A stretch of DNA of 19,122 nucleotides. Origin: Paracoccaceae bacterium (GTDB lineage Bacteria > Pseudomonadota > Alphaproteobacteria > Rhodobacterales > Rhodobacteraceae). Positions 7,293-15,755 of this stretch are shown here, piece by piece. Positions within the stretch are counted from its first letter, which is position 1. Each line of letters begins with the position of its first letter. The DNA is taken from NCBI GenBank assembly GCA_026984895.1, contig JALSRF010000100.1:1-19122 (forward strand), written 5' to 3'. The translations under genes were made by a program, and so were the position numbers. The notes under the pieces are model-generated. The model did not search any database and was not told the DNA's origin. It worked only from the letters and a program-made list of their open reading frames with translations.

Positions 7293-7346
7293 CGCCCGCA
7301 CCGCCCCGGCCACCCTCGCCGCCCGCACCGCCCTCGCCACCCGCGC
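7293..7346. repeat. 27-bp imperfect tandem duplication
   Basis: Two 27-bp units start CGCCCGCACCGCCC at 7293 and 7320. Each unit is itself built from related 9-bp blocks (CCRCCCKCG-like). It extends the repeat tract of the hom upstream region. Confidence 0.7.
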
Positions 7347-7425
7347 CGCCCCGGCCGCGACATTGCAGAACCCCGGCCAAAAGGCTACAGAGCCCGGCAG
7401 ATTGTCCGTCACGGGAGTGCAACAG

Positions 7426-8712
7426 ATGACCGATCCGATACGCCTTGGCATCGCCGGGCTGGGCACCGTTGGCTGCGGGGTCGTGAAGATCGTGCAGCGC
7501 CACGCCGCCGCCCTGGCCCTGCGCGCTGGTCGGCCGGTCGAGATCGCGGCCGTCTCGGCGCGCGCGCGCAACAAGGACCGCGGCCTGCGCCTGGATGCCT
7601 ATGCCTGGGAGGACGACCCGGTAGCCCTGGCCCGACGTTCCGACATCGACGTGTTCGTGGAACTCATGGGGGGCGCCGACGGCCCGGCCAGGGCGGCAAC
7701 GCAGGCGGCACTGGCCGCCGGCAAGGACGTCGTCACCGCCAACAAGGCGCTGCTGGCCCTGCACGGGCACACGCTGGCGCTCGCGGCCGAGGAAAACGGC
7801 CAGGCGATCGGTTTCGAGGCCGCGGTTGCCGGGGGCATCCCGGTGATCAAGGCGCTCACCGAATCCCTGGCGGCAAACCGGATCACCCGGGTGATGGGCG
7901 TGATGAACGGCACCTGCAACTATATCCTGACCCGGATGCAAGGCGCCGGCCTGCCCTATGAAGAGGTCTTCCGGGAGGCCGCGGCGCTTGGCTATCTGGA
8001 AGCCGACCCGGCGCTGGACGTGGGCGGCATCGACGCCGGCCACAAGCTGGCGCTGCTGGCGGCGATCGCCTTTGGCACGCAGGTCGATTTCGCCGCGGTG
8101 GAACTGGAAGGGATCGAACGCATCACCATCGACGATATCCGCCAGGCCGCCGACATGGGGTTCCGCATCAAGCTGCTGGGGGTGGCGCAGATGACCGGTC
8201 GCGGTCTGGAACAGCGCATGTCCCCCTGCCTGGTGCCCGCCAGCAGCCCGCTGGGGCAACTGGAAGACGCCATGAACATGGTGGTGCTGGAAGGCGACGC
8301 CGCGGGCCAGATCGTGCTGCGCGGCGCCGGCGCCGGCGAAGGGCCGACCGCCAGCGCGGTGATGGCCGACGTGATGGACATTGCCCGCGGCCGGCGCGGG
8401 CCGGTGTTCGGGCAGCCGGCGGCGGCGCTGGCGCAGGCCCGGCCGGCCAGCTCGAGCGTGCCGGCCCCCTATTACCTGCGCATGGCGCTGCTCGACAAGC
8501 CCGGCGCGCTGGCGCGCATCGCCACGGTGCTGGGCGAGGCCGGGATATCCATCGACCGGATGCGCCAGTATGGCCACGACGACCCGGCAGCGCCGGTGCT
8601 GATCGTCACCCACAAGACCCGGCGCGCGGCGCTGAACGAGGCCATCGGGGCGATGGCCGGCACCGGGGTCCTGGCAAGCGAGCCCGTCGCCATCCGCATC
8701 GAGGAGGTCTGA
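7426..8712 (+). CDS. hom: Homoserine dehydrogenase
   Basis: A 428-residue NAD(P)H-dependent enzyme converting aspartate semialdehyde to homoserine, the branch point for threonine and methionine. The start is ATG 7426 with GGGAG upstream; an upstream extension to 7171 would only translate repeats into an Arg/Ala-rich leader. The Rossmann motif GLGTVG is at 11-16. The catalytic domain has AVAGGIPVIKAL, NGTCNYILT and GYLEADPALDVGGIDAGHK, in which Glu192, Asp198, Asp203 and Lys207 keep the spacing of the yeast catalytic residues. A C-terminal ACT domain (from about 346: YYLRMALLDKPGALARIATV) suggests allosteric feedback, usually by threonine. It is monofunctional; no aspartokinase is fused. The order hom-glpX-recJ is common in Rhodobacteraceae. 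Confidence 0.97.
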   Translation: MTDPIRLGIAGLGTVGCGVVKIVQRHAAALALRAGRPVEIAAVSARARNKDRGLRLDAYAWEDDPVALARRSDIDVFVELMGGADGPARAATQAALAAGKDVVTANKALLALHGHTLALAAEENGQAIGFEAAVAGGIPVIKALTESLAANRITRVMGVMNGTCNYILTRMQGAGLPYEEVFREAAALGYLEADPALDVGGIDAGHKLALLAAIAFGTQVDFAAVELEGIERITIDDIRQAADMGFRIKLLGVAQMTGRGLEQRMSPCLVPASSPLGQLEDAMNMVVLEGDAAGQIVLRGAGAGEGPTASAVMADVMDIARGRRGPVFGQPAAALAQARPASSSVPAPYYLRMALLDKPGALARIATVLGEAGISIDRMRQYGHDDPAAPVLIVTHKTRRAALNEAIGAMAGTGVLASEPVAIRIEEV

Positions 8713-8940
8713 GGGAGGCCGCGGTTGTGAGCGGACCGGCGGACTGGCCCCGCCCCCGCGCGCTGCCGGTCCCCGTCCGCTGCCCGGGCTGGCGCTGGTG
8801 CCGGGGCGCGCGCCGGGCTGCCGGGGGTGGCGCCGGCGCCGCGCGTTTAACGCTAACATGACGCAATCGCGCGCAAATCCCTTGGCCTGCCGGCACGCGC
8901 GCGCTAGGACGGGGCCGGAAAACAATACGGAACGGAAGAG

Positions 8941-9906
8941 ATGGCAGACAGACAGGAATTTCACGACCGCATGTTATCGCTGGGCCTGGCACGGGTGTCG
9001 GAAGCGGCCGCCATGGCCTCGGCCCGGCTGGTGGGGCGCGGCGACGAAAAGGCGGCGGACCAGGCCGCCGTCAACGCCATGCGCGATCAGTTGAACCTGC
9101 TGAACATCAAGGGCACCGTGGTGATCGGCGAGGGCGAGCGCGACGAGGCGCCGATGCTGTTCATCGGAGAAGAGGTGGGCACGGGCCATGGCGACGAGGT
9201 GGATATCGCGCTGGACCCGCTCGAAGGCACCACGCTGACCGCCAAGGACATGCCCAACGCGCTGACCGTGATCGCCATGGCGCCGCGCCACACCCTGCTG
9301 CACGCCCCCGACGTCTACATGGACAAGCTGGCGATCGGACCGGGCTATCCGCGCGATGTGGTCTCTCTGGACATGGCCCCGGCCGAGCGGGTGCGCACGC
9401 TGGCAAAGGCGCGCGGCTGCGCCCCCGAGGACATCACCGTGTGCATCCTGGAACGCCCCCGCCACGAGGACCTGATCGCCGAGGTGCGCGAAACCGGCGC
9501 CGCGATCCGGCTGATCACCGACGGCGACGTGGCCGGGGTGATCCACTGCGCCGAAGCCGAAAAGACCGGGATCGACATGTACATGGGCTCGGGCGGCGCG
9601 CCCGAGGGGGTGCTGGCGGCGGCCGCGCTCAAATGCATGGGCGGGCAGATGTGGGGCCGGCTTCTGTTCAGGAACGACGACGAACGCGGCCGCGCCCGCA
9701 AGGCCGGGATCGAGGATCTGAACCGCGTCTATTCGCGCGACGAACTGGTGACCGCGGACGTGATCTTTGCCGCCACCGGCGTCACCGACGGCTCCATCGT
9801 GAAGGGCATCCGCCGCGAACCGGGTTTCCTGGAGACCGAGACCATCCTGATGCGCTCGAAAACCGGTTCGGTGCGGCGGATGACCTACCGCAACCCGACC
9901 GGTTAA
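8941..9906 (+). CDS. glpX: Class II fructose-1,6-bisphosphatase (GlpX type)
   Basis: A 321-residue metal-dependent phosphatase of gluconeogenesis and the Calvin or pentose-phosphate cycles; it removes the 1-phosphate of fructose 1,6-bisphosphate, and some members also act on sedoheptulose 1,7-bisphosphate. The ribosome site GGAAG precedes ATG 8941. Metal and substrate motifs are visible: GRGDEKAAD (Asp35), GEGERDEAPM (63-72) and DPLEGT (92-97, Asp92 and Glu95), then GSGGAPEGVLAAAALKCMGG. Length matches the family. The 228-bp gap from hom suggests its own promoter, although none is clear. Confidence 0.95.
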   Translation: MADRQEFHDRMLSLGLARVSEAAAMASARLVGRGDEKAADQAAVNAMRDQLNLLNIKGTVVIGEGERDEAPMLFIGEEVGTGHGDEVDIALDPLEGTTLTAKDMPNALTVIAMAPRHTLLHAPDVYMDKLAIGPGYPRDVVSLDMAPAERVRTLAKARGCAPEDITVCILERPRHEDLIAEVRETGAAIRLITDGDVAGVIHCAEAEKTGIDMYMGSGGAPEGVLAAAALKCMGGQMWGRLLFRNDDERGRARKAGIEDLNRVYSRDELVTADVIFAATGVTDGSIVKGIRREPGFLETETILMRSKTGSVRRMTYRNPTG

Positions 9907-9970
9907 CCGTGGAAGCCGCCGACCTTCGGGCACACTGCGAGCGGGGGCCGACCCGCTCGGGGCACGCGCG

Positions 9971-11719
9971 ATGAGCGCCTTTCTCGGCGTCGAGACGTCG
10001 CTGACCGGGCGCCGCTGGCTGGGCCCCTCGGGCGCGGCCGACCGCCTGGCCGAGGCGATGCAACAGACCACCGACCTGCCCGCCGCGCTGTGCCGCACGC
10101 TGGTGCGCCTTGGCGTGCCGGCGGCCGAGGCCGAAACCTACCTGCGCCCGGCGCTGCGCGATCTTCTGCCCGACCCGCGGGTGCTCAAGGACATGGACAC
10201 CGCCGCCGGCCGTTTCCTGAAGGCACTGGAAAAGCGAGAAAAAATTGCGGTCTTCGCCGATTATGACGTGGACGGCGCCGCCTCGGCCGCGCTGCTGCTG
10301 ACATGGCTGCGCGCGATGGGGCACGACGCCACGCTGTATGTCCCGGACCGCATCGACGAAGGCTACGGCCCCAATGACGCGGCGATGCGCGCGCTGGCGC
10401 GCGATCACGCGCTGATCGTGACGGTGGATTGCGGCACCCTTTCGCACGGGCCGATCGCCGCCGCCCGGGGCGCGGATGTGATCGTTCTGGACCACCACCT
10501 GGGCGGCGAAACCCTGCCCGGCGCCCTGGCCGTGGTAAACCCGAACCGGCAGGACGAAACCGGCGCGCTGGGCCAGCTGTGCGCTGCCGGCGTGGTGTTC
10601 CTGTTCCTGGTCGAGATCAACCGCCGCCTGCGCGCGGCCGGATCCGGCGGCCCGGATCTGATGGGGTTCCTGGATCTCGTGGCGCTGGCGACGGTGGCCG
10701 ATGTGGCGCCGCTTGCGGGCGTCAACCGGGCCTTCGTGCGCCAGGGGCTGAAGGTCATGGCCCGGCGCGCGCGCCCCGGGCTTGTGGCGCTGGCCGACGT
10801 GGCGCGCATCGACAGCGCGCCCACGGCCTACCACCTGGGCTTCGTGCTGGGGCCGCGCATCAACGCCGGCGGGCGGATCGGGCGCGCCGACCTGGGCGCG
10901 CGGCTGCTGTCGTGCACGGACCCGCAGGAGGCCGCCTCGATCGCCGAACGGCTGGACCAGCTCAACGCCGAACGGCGCGCGGTCGAAACCGGGGTGCGCG
11001 ACGCGGCGCTGGCCCAGGCCGAGACGCGCGGGCTGGAGGCGCCGCTGGTCTGGGCCGCCGGCGAGGGCTGGCACCCGGGTGTGGTGGGCATCGTCGCCTC
11101 GCGGCTGAAAGAGGCCACCAACCGCCCCGCCGTGGTCATCGGCCTGGATGGCGACGAGGGCAAGGGCTCGGGCCGCTCGGTCAGCGGCATCGACCTGGGC
11201 GCGGCGGTCCAGCGGCTTGTCGCCGAGGGGCTGCTGCTGAAAGGCGGCGGCCACAGGATGGCCGCGGGGCTGAGCGTGGCGCGCGACCGGCTGGAGCCGG
11301 CGATGGCGCGCCTTGGCGAACTGCTGGCCAGGCAGGGGGCCGGCGATCTGGGGCCGCGCGACCTGCGCCTTGACGGCTTGCTGATGACCGGCGCGGCCAC
11401 GGTGGAACTGGTCGAAATGCTGGAGGCCGCCGGCCCGTTCGGCGCCGGGGCCCCTGCCCCGCGCTTCGCCTTTGCCGATCAGATGATCCGCCATGCCCGG
11501 CGGGTCGGCGACACCCATCTGAAGATCAGCTTTGGCGACACCGGTTCACCGGCCATGGACGCGATTGCCTTTGGCGCTTTCGATACCGATCTGGGCCCGA
11601 CGCTGGAGCGCCACGGCGGCCGGCGGTTTCACCTTGCCGGGCGGCTGGAGGCCAACAGTTGGGGCGGGCGCGTCCGGGTGCAGCTGCGCCTGGAAGACGC
11701 GGCGGCGGCCTCGAACTGA
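9971..11719 (+). CDS. recJ: Single-stranded-DNA-specific exonuclease RecJ
   Basis: A 582-residue DHH-family 5'-to-3' exonuclease for recombination and mismatch repair. The DHH-domain motifs are in order: DYDVDG (97-102), VDCGT (Asp153) and DHH (174-176). The DHHA1 domain shows GGGHRMAAG (His428), and an OB-like C-terminal segment follows (FGDTGSPAMDAIAFG, WGGRVRVQLRLEDA). It starts 64 bases after glpX; the ribosome site is poor, which leaves the exact start slightly uncertain, but no better one is seen. Length is normal and the frame is intact. Confidence 0.95.
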   Translation: MSAFLGVETSLTGRRWLGPSGAADRLAEAMQQTTDLPAALCRTLVRLGVPAAEAETYLRPALRDLLPDPRVLKDMDTAAGRFLKALEKREKIAVFADYDVDGAASAALLLTWLRAMGHDATLYVPDRIDEGYGPNDAAMRALARDHALIVTVDCGTLSHGPIAAARGADVIVLDHHLGGETLPGALAVVNPNRQDETGALGQLCAAGVVFLFLVEINRRLRAAGSGGPDLMGFLDLVALATVADVAPLAGVNRAFVRQGLKVMARRARPGLVALADVARIDSAPTAYHLGFVLGPRINAGGRIGRADLGARLLSCTDPQEAASIAERLDQLNAERRAVETGVRDAALAQAETRGLEAPLVWAAGEGWHPGVVGIVASRLKEATNRPAVVIGLDGDEGKGSGRSVSGIDLGAAVQRLVAEGLLLKGGGHRMAAGLSVARDRLEPAMARLGELLARQGAGDLGPRDLRLDGLLMTGAATVELVEMLEAAGPFGAGAPAPRFAFADQMIRHARRVGDTHLKISFGDTGSPAMDAIAFGAFDTDLGPTLERHGGRRFHLAGRLEANSWGGRVRVQLRLEDAAAASN

Positions 11720-11755
11720 ACGGGCCCGTTTTCGGCCGCGGGGCAAAGATTCCGC

Positions 11756-11784
11756 TTGCCCTTCAGGGCCGCTTTGCCTAGATA
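11756..11784 (+). promoter_or_regulatory. Sigma70-type promoter of tRNA-Glu
   Basis: TTGCCC (11756-11761) and TAGATA (11779-11784) are separated by exactly 17 bases. Transcription would begin near 11791, about twelve bases before the tRNA. Confidence 0.6.
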
Positions 11785-11802
11785 ACGCCCCACGCAAGAC
11801 GC

Positions 11803-11877
11803 GGCCCGTTCGTCTATCGGTTAGGACGCCAGGTTTTCAACCTGGAAAGAGGGGTTCGATTCCCCTACGGGCTGCCA
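11803..11877 (+). tRNA. tRNA-Glu (anticodon UUC)
   Basis: A 75-base cloverleaf with an encoded CCA. The acceptor stem GGCCCGT pairs with ACGGGCT, with a G-U at the first pair. The anticodon stem CCAGG/CCTGG holds loop TTTTCAA, giving anticodon TTC. The T arm AGGGG/CCCCT encloses TTCGATT, and the D loop has GG. The discriminator base is G, as usual for tRNA-Glu. I saw no direct repeat of its 3' end downstream, so it gives no sign of an integration site. Confidence 0.97.
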
Positions 11878-12232
11878 TTGCGGGTGGTCGCGGCAGACGA
11901 AGGTCGCCGGTATCCACGGTGTTTTCCCGGTCGCCAGAGGTTCCATGCCCGCCCCCGCGCCGCGCCCACGCCGCGCCCGCGCTGCGCATTCCATGCCGGG
12001 CCCCATGGCGCAGGCCTGCCGCAGCCGTGCCGCGCCTCATGCGGCCCCGCGCCGCCCACAGGCCCGGCCGGGGCGCGCGACGGAAACGGTATCGCCCGGC
12101 CCGGGGGTCTGATACTGACAGCTGTCTGCCCGACACCCGACCCGGGCCGCAAGACCCGAGACCCACCGCCCGAGACCCGACACCCGATCCAGACCGCGAG
12201 ACCCGCAAGGACCCCAAGCCAGGCCCCGAGAC
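11878..12232. other. Intergenic gap after tRNA-Glu with GACCCG-rich tract
   Basis: This 355-bp stretch separates the tRNA from the membrane-protein gene. Frames in it are GC-skewed shadows without family features. The left part is dense in GCCGCGCC-like words; the right part (about 12130-12233) is a degenerate tract of GACCCG/ACCCGA words running up to the next start codon. No clear terminator or promoter is seen. Confidence 0.5.
12130..12232. repeat. Degenerate GACCCG/ACCCGA-word tract
   Basis: The words ACCCGA, GACCCG and GAGACCC recur about ten times at irregular 6-14 bp spacing, ending immediately before the ATG at 12233. The strong C/G strand asymmetry and the recurrence suggest slippage-type growth. 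Confidence 0.55.
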
Positions 12233-12910
12233 ATGCCCGCCAGACGCCCCTCGCCAGACGACAGAATCCGCCCCGTGGCCGTGGCGCTGCGCCTTGCGGT
12301 GGTTGTCGGGGTCCTGGTGCTGATCGACATGGGCGCCGGCGCCTTGATCCGCCGCTTCGCCGATCCGCTGAACGTGCCCGGCTTCATGGTCAACCTGACG
12401 CTGGTGCTGTTGTGGCTTGCCTATGTCGTGCTGCTGGCCATTCCCTTCGTCCCGGGCACGGAAATCGGCATTTCTCTGCTGGTCGCCCACGGGCCGGTGG
12501 CCGCCCCGTTCGTCTATCTGGGCACGCTGAGCGGGCTGTCGCTGGCCTTCGCCGCCGGCACGCTTCTGAGCGGACCGCTGTCGCCGCGCTTCCTGTCGCT
12601 GATCGGCCTTGCCCGGGCGCGCGCCTATGTGGACGAAATCCGGGGAATGTCGCACCGCCAGCGCGTGGAAAGATTGCACAGCGCCCTGCCCGCCTGGGCC
12701 GGACGCTGGGTGCTGAAGCACAGGGCGCTGGTGCTGGCGGTCCTGCTGAACCTGCCGGGCAACAGCGTGATCGGCGGCGGTGGCGGCATCGCTCTTCTTG
12801 CCGGGCTGAGCCGGACATTCGCGCCGCTTCAGTTCTTTCTGACCATCGCCCTGGCCACCGCCCCGGTGCCGATCGCGGTGTATTTTTTCGGCACCGGATT
12901 GCTGCAGTGA
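12233..12910 (+). CDS. Integral membrane protein with DedA/VTT-like features
   Basis: A 225-residue protein with about four to six hydrophobic segments (about 15-38, 51-70, 75-113 and 164-222). Two Gly/Pro motifs suggest re-entrant loops: PFVPGTEIG (71-79) and LPGNSVIGGGGG (174-185), the second followed by LSRTFAPLQFF and a helix with APVPIAV. In DedA/VTT lipid-transport proteins a similar P-x-P-G-E motif and a later PG-containing re-entrant helix occur, so membership or distant relation is plausible but not certain. The soluble loop between (about 120-160) is Arg-rich and probably cytoplasmic. The start ATG 12233 has only a weak ribosome site; GTG 12275 is an alternative. It stands alone, with no operon partner. 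Confidence 0.68.
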   Translation: MPARRPSPDDRIRPVAVALRLAVVVGVLVLIDMGAGALIRRFADPLNVPGFMVNLTLVLLWLAYVVLLAIPFVPGTEIGISLLVAHGPVAAPFVYLGTLSGLSLAFAAGTLLSGPLSPRFLSLIGLARARAYVDEIRGMSHRQRVERLHSALPAWAGRWVLKHRALVLAVLLNLPGNSVIGGGGGIALLAGLSRTFAPLQFFLTIALATAPVPIAVYFFGTGLLQ

Positions 12911-12925
12911 AATTGCTGCAGTGAA
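12898..12925. repeat. Perfect 14-bp tandem duplication over a stop codon
   Basis: ATTGCTGCAGTGAA occurs at 12898-12911 and 12912-12925. The first copy contains the TGA stop (12908-12910) of the membrane-protein gene, so the second copy repeats the gene's last codons just downstream. Confidence 0.92.
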
Positions 12926-13027
12926 ATCGCCTCGCCTGGCGGGACGGGCGCGCGCGCCTTTCGCGCCGCCCTTTCGTGCCCGGGCGCCGCAGCAGCGGGT
13001 TGCAGCCGCCACCCGCCGCATGGCGTC

Positions 13028-14299
13028 TCAGCCCGCCCCCTCCCTGATCTCGAAGACAAGCCGGCTGCCCGACGGCTGCGCGGCCACGCCGGCGGCGATC
13101 TCGCCCACCGGCACCAGCAGGCGGCGTTCGGGGCGGGCGTGGATTTTCTCGCGCCACACCACGCCTTGCTCGTTCACGGCCACCAGCGCGCCGCGAACCT
13201 CGCGACCGACGCGCAGTTGCAGGTCTTTCATGCCGGCCGCGGCATGGGGCAGCGACAGGCGCTGCGGCATGACGTATTTCAGCGCCGGACCGGCGGCCTC
13301 GAGGCGCAGGAACGCGTCCTCCCGGGGCAGGTTGCCGGCCAGGTCCGCCGCCACATGTTGCCCGCACTGGCGCCCTTCGCGCCAGCTCCAGCCGGCGGTT
13401 TCGACCGGGCGCAGCAGGTTGCCGGTGGCGAAATAGGCCGCATCCGAGCAGCGCCCCCACTGGTCCACCACCGGGCCGCCGGTGGCCGGATCGACCTGCA
13501 AGTGGCCCGAACGCGCAAGCGTGGATTCGGGCGTGAACCGGCCGCTGAGCACCACCCCGTCGCATGCGATGCGCTGGCGTTCGCCGCCCGGCCCCTCCAC
13601 CACCACGCCGCTGACCGCGCCCTCGCCGGTGATCTCCAGCAGGCGGGTGCCGGTCATGAGCCTGACGCCCGCAAGGCGCGGAAACAGCGCCGACGGCCAG
13701 CGCGCCGTCACCCGGGGCCCGGGCTCGATCATCGCCACCGGGCGGATGCCGGCATGGCGGCAGGTCATGATCGCCGAAAAGGCCACCAGTTCGCTGCCGA
13801 CGATGACGGGGCGGCGAAACGGGCGGAGGCGTTTCAGATAGACCAGCGATTGCAGCGCGCCGGTGTTCAGCACGCCCGCCACCCGCGCGCCCGAGATCAG
13901 CCGGGCCGAACGCGGCCTTTCGCGCACCCCGGTGGCGCAGATGACCCGGCGCGCCGATATCTCCTGCACGCCCCGGGCCACGGCCAGGAGCAGGTCGCCC
14001 CCCGGGCGGGCCTCGACCACCGAAGCGCCGGTGTGGATCTCCACCCCGGCCCGGCGCGCCCGCGCCACCAGCCGCGCCGCATAGACCGGCCCGCGCAGAA
14101 CGCGGCCGAACTCGCGCATGCCAAAGGGCGGGTGGCCGCAATGGCGCGGGATTCCGCCGGCCTCCTGTTCGCGCTCAAGCACCACCACGCGCCCGATGCC
14201 CGCCCGCTTCAGCTCGGTGGCCGCCGCCAGCCCCGCCGGGCCGCCGCCGATCACCGCCACGTCGATGGCGCCGCCGCGGTTCAGCGCGGGCTCACGCAT
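13028..14299 (-). CDS. FAD/NAD(P)-dependent oxidoreductase, partner of the downstream-facing G3P-dehydrogenase-like enzyme
   Basis: A 423-residue two-dinucleotide-fold flavoprotein. The FAD motif GGGPAG is at 18-23; the conserved segment AGGIPRHCGHPPFGMREF follows; GVRERP (ATGVRERPR) marks the family ATG motif, and a second Rossmann segment (PVIVGSELVAFSA) starts near 166. Relatives include the oxidoreductase encoded beside GlpA-like proteins (TM1433 of Thermotoga), HcnB and opine oxidase subunits. Its ATG overlaps the end of the upstream glycerol-3-phosphate-dehydrogenase-like gene by eight bases, so the two are co-translated and probably form a complex. I see no BFD iron-sulfur cysteines in it; those are in the partner. 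A plausible role is passing electrons from the partner's FAD/[2Fe-2S] to NAD(P) or another acceptor (inference). Confidence 0.85.
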   Translation of the reverse strand: MREPALNRGGAIDVAVIGGGPAGLAAATELKRAGIGRVVVLEREQEAGGIPRHCGHPPFGMREFGRVLRGPVYAARLVARARRAGVEIHTGASVVEARPGGDLLLAVARGVQEISARRVICATGVRERPRSARLISGARVAGVLNTGALQSLVYLKRLRPFRRPVIVGSELVAFSAIMTCRHAGIRPVAMIEPGPRVTARWPSALFPRLAGVRLMTGTRLLEITGEGAVSGVVVEGPGGERQRIACDGVVLSGRFTPESTLARSGHLQVDPATGGPVVDQWGRCSDAAYFATGNLLRPVETAGWSWREGRQCGQHVAADLAGNLPREDAFLRLEAAGPALKYVMPQRLSLPHAAAGMKDLQLRVGREVRGALVAVNEQGVVWREKIHARPERRLLVPVGEIAAGVAAQPSGSRLVFEIREGAG

Positions 14300-15725
14300 C
14301 GCCCGTCTCCTCGGCCAGCGGCCGGTCGAAATGTCCCGCGCTCAGCTCCGCCAGCCGGGCGGTGCAGAAAAACCCCTGGCAGCGGCCCATGGTGACGCGG
14401 GTCTGCCGCTTCAGCCCGGCCAGCGAGCGCGCCGCCAGCGGCCCGGCAAGCGCTGCCTCGATCTCGCGCCTCGTGACCAGTTCGCAGTGGCAGACGATTT
14501 CGCCGTGATCGTCGCATTTCCAGTCGCGCGGCCCGCTTTCAGCCAGCATCCGCGCCTTCGGGACGACCGGGTTTTCCAGCCGCTCGTGCGCCGGCCCGTC
14601 CTGGCTGTAAAGGCGGTAGACATGGCGCGCGATCCCCAGCGCGCCGCTCAAGCCCGTTGAACGGATGCCGCCCACAGTGATCCAGTTCCTGTCCGGCGTT
14701 GTGTGAATCCGGTATTCCTTTTCCTCCGACGCCGGGCGCAGCCCCGCATAGGTTGCCGTCACCGGCATGTGTTCGAGCGCCGGCACCTTGGCGATGCCAT
14801 CGGCGATCAGGGCACGCAGGGCGGCCTCGTCGGTCGAGGCATCGCTGCGGCTTTGCTGATCCTCGGCCGTGGGGCCGACCGCAAGGTTGCCGAACACGGT
14901 GCGAAACACCACCACCCCCTTGGTGCGCTCGGTGGGCACCGGCAGGATGATCGCGGATACCAGATCGCGCGCCGCCTTGTCGAACACCACGAACTGCCCC
15001 TTGCGCGGGGTGATGCGAAACGCGGCACAACCAAGCACCGCCTGATCCACCAGATCGCCGTAAAGCCCGGCGCAGTTGATGACGTGGCGCGCCTTCAGCA
15101 CGCCGGTCGTGGTCTGCAGATGCCAGACGCCCGCATCGAAGCGGCCGCCGGTCACCTCGCAACCGGTCAACAGGCTGGCCCCGTTCGCAAGCGCCTGTTC
15201 CAGATAGACCTGGGGGGCTGACCACGGGTCGATGATCCCCTCGCCCGGGACCTCGACCGCGCCCAGCGCCGCATGGCTGAGGTTCGGCTCGCGGGTGCGC
15301 AGTTCCCTGGCGGTGACGATCTGCACATCCGTCACGCCGTTGGCATGGGCATGGGCACGGATCGCCTCGAGCGCGCCAAGCTGCGCCTCGTCCCAGGCCA
15401 CGACGAAGGCGCCGGAGCGCTCGTGCACCAGGCCCAGGTCGTGCCGGATTTCCAGGTATTCGCGATAGCCCTCCTGCACGCAGGCCAGTTCCAGAGAGCC
15501 CGCCGGCGCGTCGAAGCCGGTGTGCAGGATGGCGCTGTTGGCCTTGGAGGCGCCGTCGAGGATGTCGGGGGCCTTCTCCAGCACCGCCACATGGGCGCCC
15601 TCCAGCGCGAAACGGCGCGCCATCGCGCAGCCGACCACGCCGGCGCCGATCACCGCCACATCGAAGGTGGCCCCGGCGGCCGGACCGGACCCCTGCGCAG
15701 ACTGGATTGGCTGTTGAAGCGTCAA
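14292..15725 (-). CDS. Glycerol-3-phosphate-dehydrogenase-like FAD enzyme with C-terminal [2Fe-2S] BFD domain
   Basis: A 477-residue protein of the GlpA/LhgO-type DAO family. The start is TTG 15725: an in-frame stop lies 31 bases upstream and no ATG fits. The FAD motif GAGVVG is at 27-32, followed by the family segments GASKANSAILHTGFDA and TPRKGQFVVFD, and near 345 TYAGLRPASEEKEY. The C-terminal domain has Cys412-x-Cys414 and Cys449-x4-Cys454, the BFD-like [2Fe-2S] ligand pattern. Known relatives oxidise sn-glycerol 3-phosphate or 2-hydroxyglutarate; the substrate here is unproven. It precedes and overlaps the second oxidoreductase by eight bases, the layout of the Thermotoga TM1432-TM1433 pair; the DUF1667 gene that often follows is absent. 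The IclR-family gene lies upstream on the same strand. Confidence 0.87.
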   Translation of the reverse strand: MTLQQPIQSAQGSGPAAGATFDVAVIGAGVVGCAMARRFALEGAHVAVLEKAPDILDGASKANSAILHTGFDAPAGSLELACVQEGYREYLEIRHDLGLVHERSGAFVVAWDEAQLGALEAIRAHAHANGVTDVQIVTARELRTREPNLSHAALGAVEVPGEGIIDPWSAPQVYLEQALANGASLLTGCEVTGGRFDAGVWHLQTTTGVLKARHVINCAGLYGDLVDQAVLGCAAFRITPRKGQFVVFDKAARDLVSAIILPVPTERTKGVVVFRTVFGNLAVGPTAEDQQSRSDASTDEAALRALIADGIAKVPALEHMPVTATYAGLRPASEEKEYRIHTTPDRNWITVGGIRSTGLSGALGIARHVYRLYSQDGPAHERLENPVVPKARMLAESGPRDWKCDDHGEIVCHCELVTRREIEAALAGPLAARSLAGLKRQTRVTMGRCQGFFCTARLAELSAGHFDRPLAEETGDA

Positions 15726-15755
15726 GACCGAAAACCGCCCCTGTTGACGCGGGCA

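Noticed and set aside
7171..7425. N-terminal extension of homoserine dehydrogenase
   Set aside because: It would translate the repeat arrays into an Arg/Ala-rich leader absent from the family; the ATG at 7426 has a ribosome site and gives the usual length.
8713..8940. Hidden gene or riboswitch between hom and glpX
   Set aside because: The 228-bp stretch is GC-rich with no family-like frame and no recognisable aptamer core.
6952..8964. 670-residue minus-strand open frame opposite hom
   Set aside because: Antisense to homoserine dehydrogenase with all catalytic residues present; low-complexity translation, no family motif.
9782..11518. 578-residue minus-strand open frame opposite recJ
   Set aside because: Antisense shadow of recJ; Gln/Arg/His/Ala-rich without recognisable domains.
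11803..12232. Genomic-island attachment site at tRNA-Glu
   Set aside because: No repeat of the tRNA 3' end, integrase or mobile gene is visible downstream.
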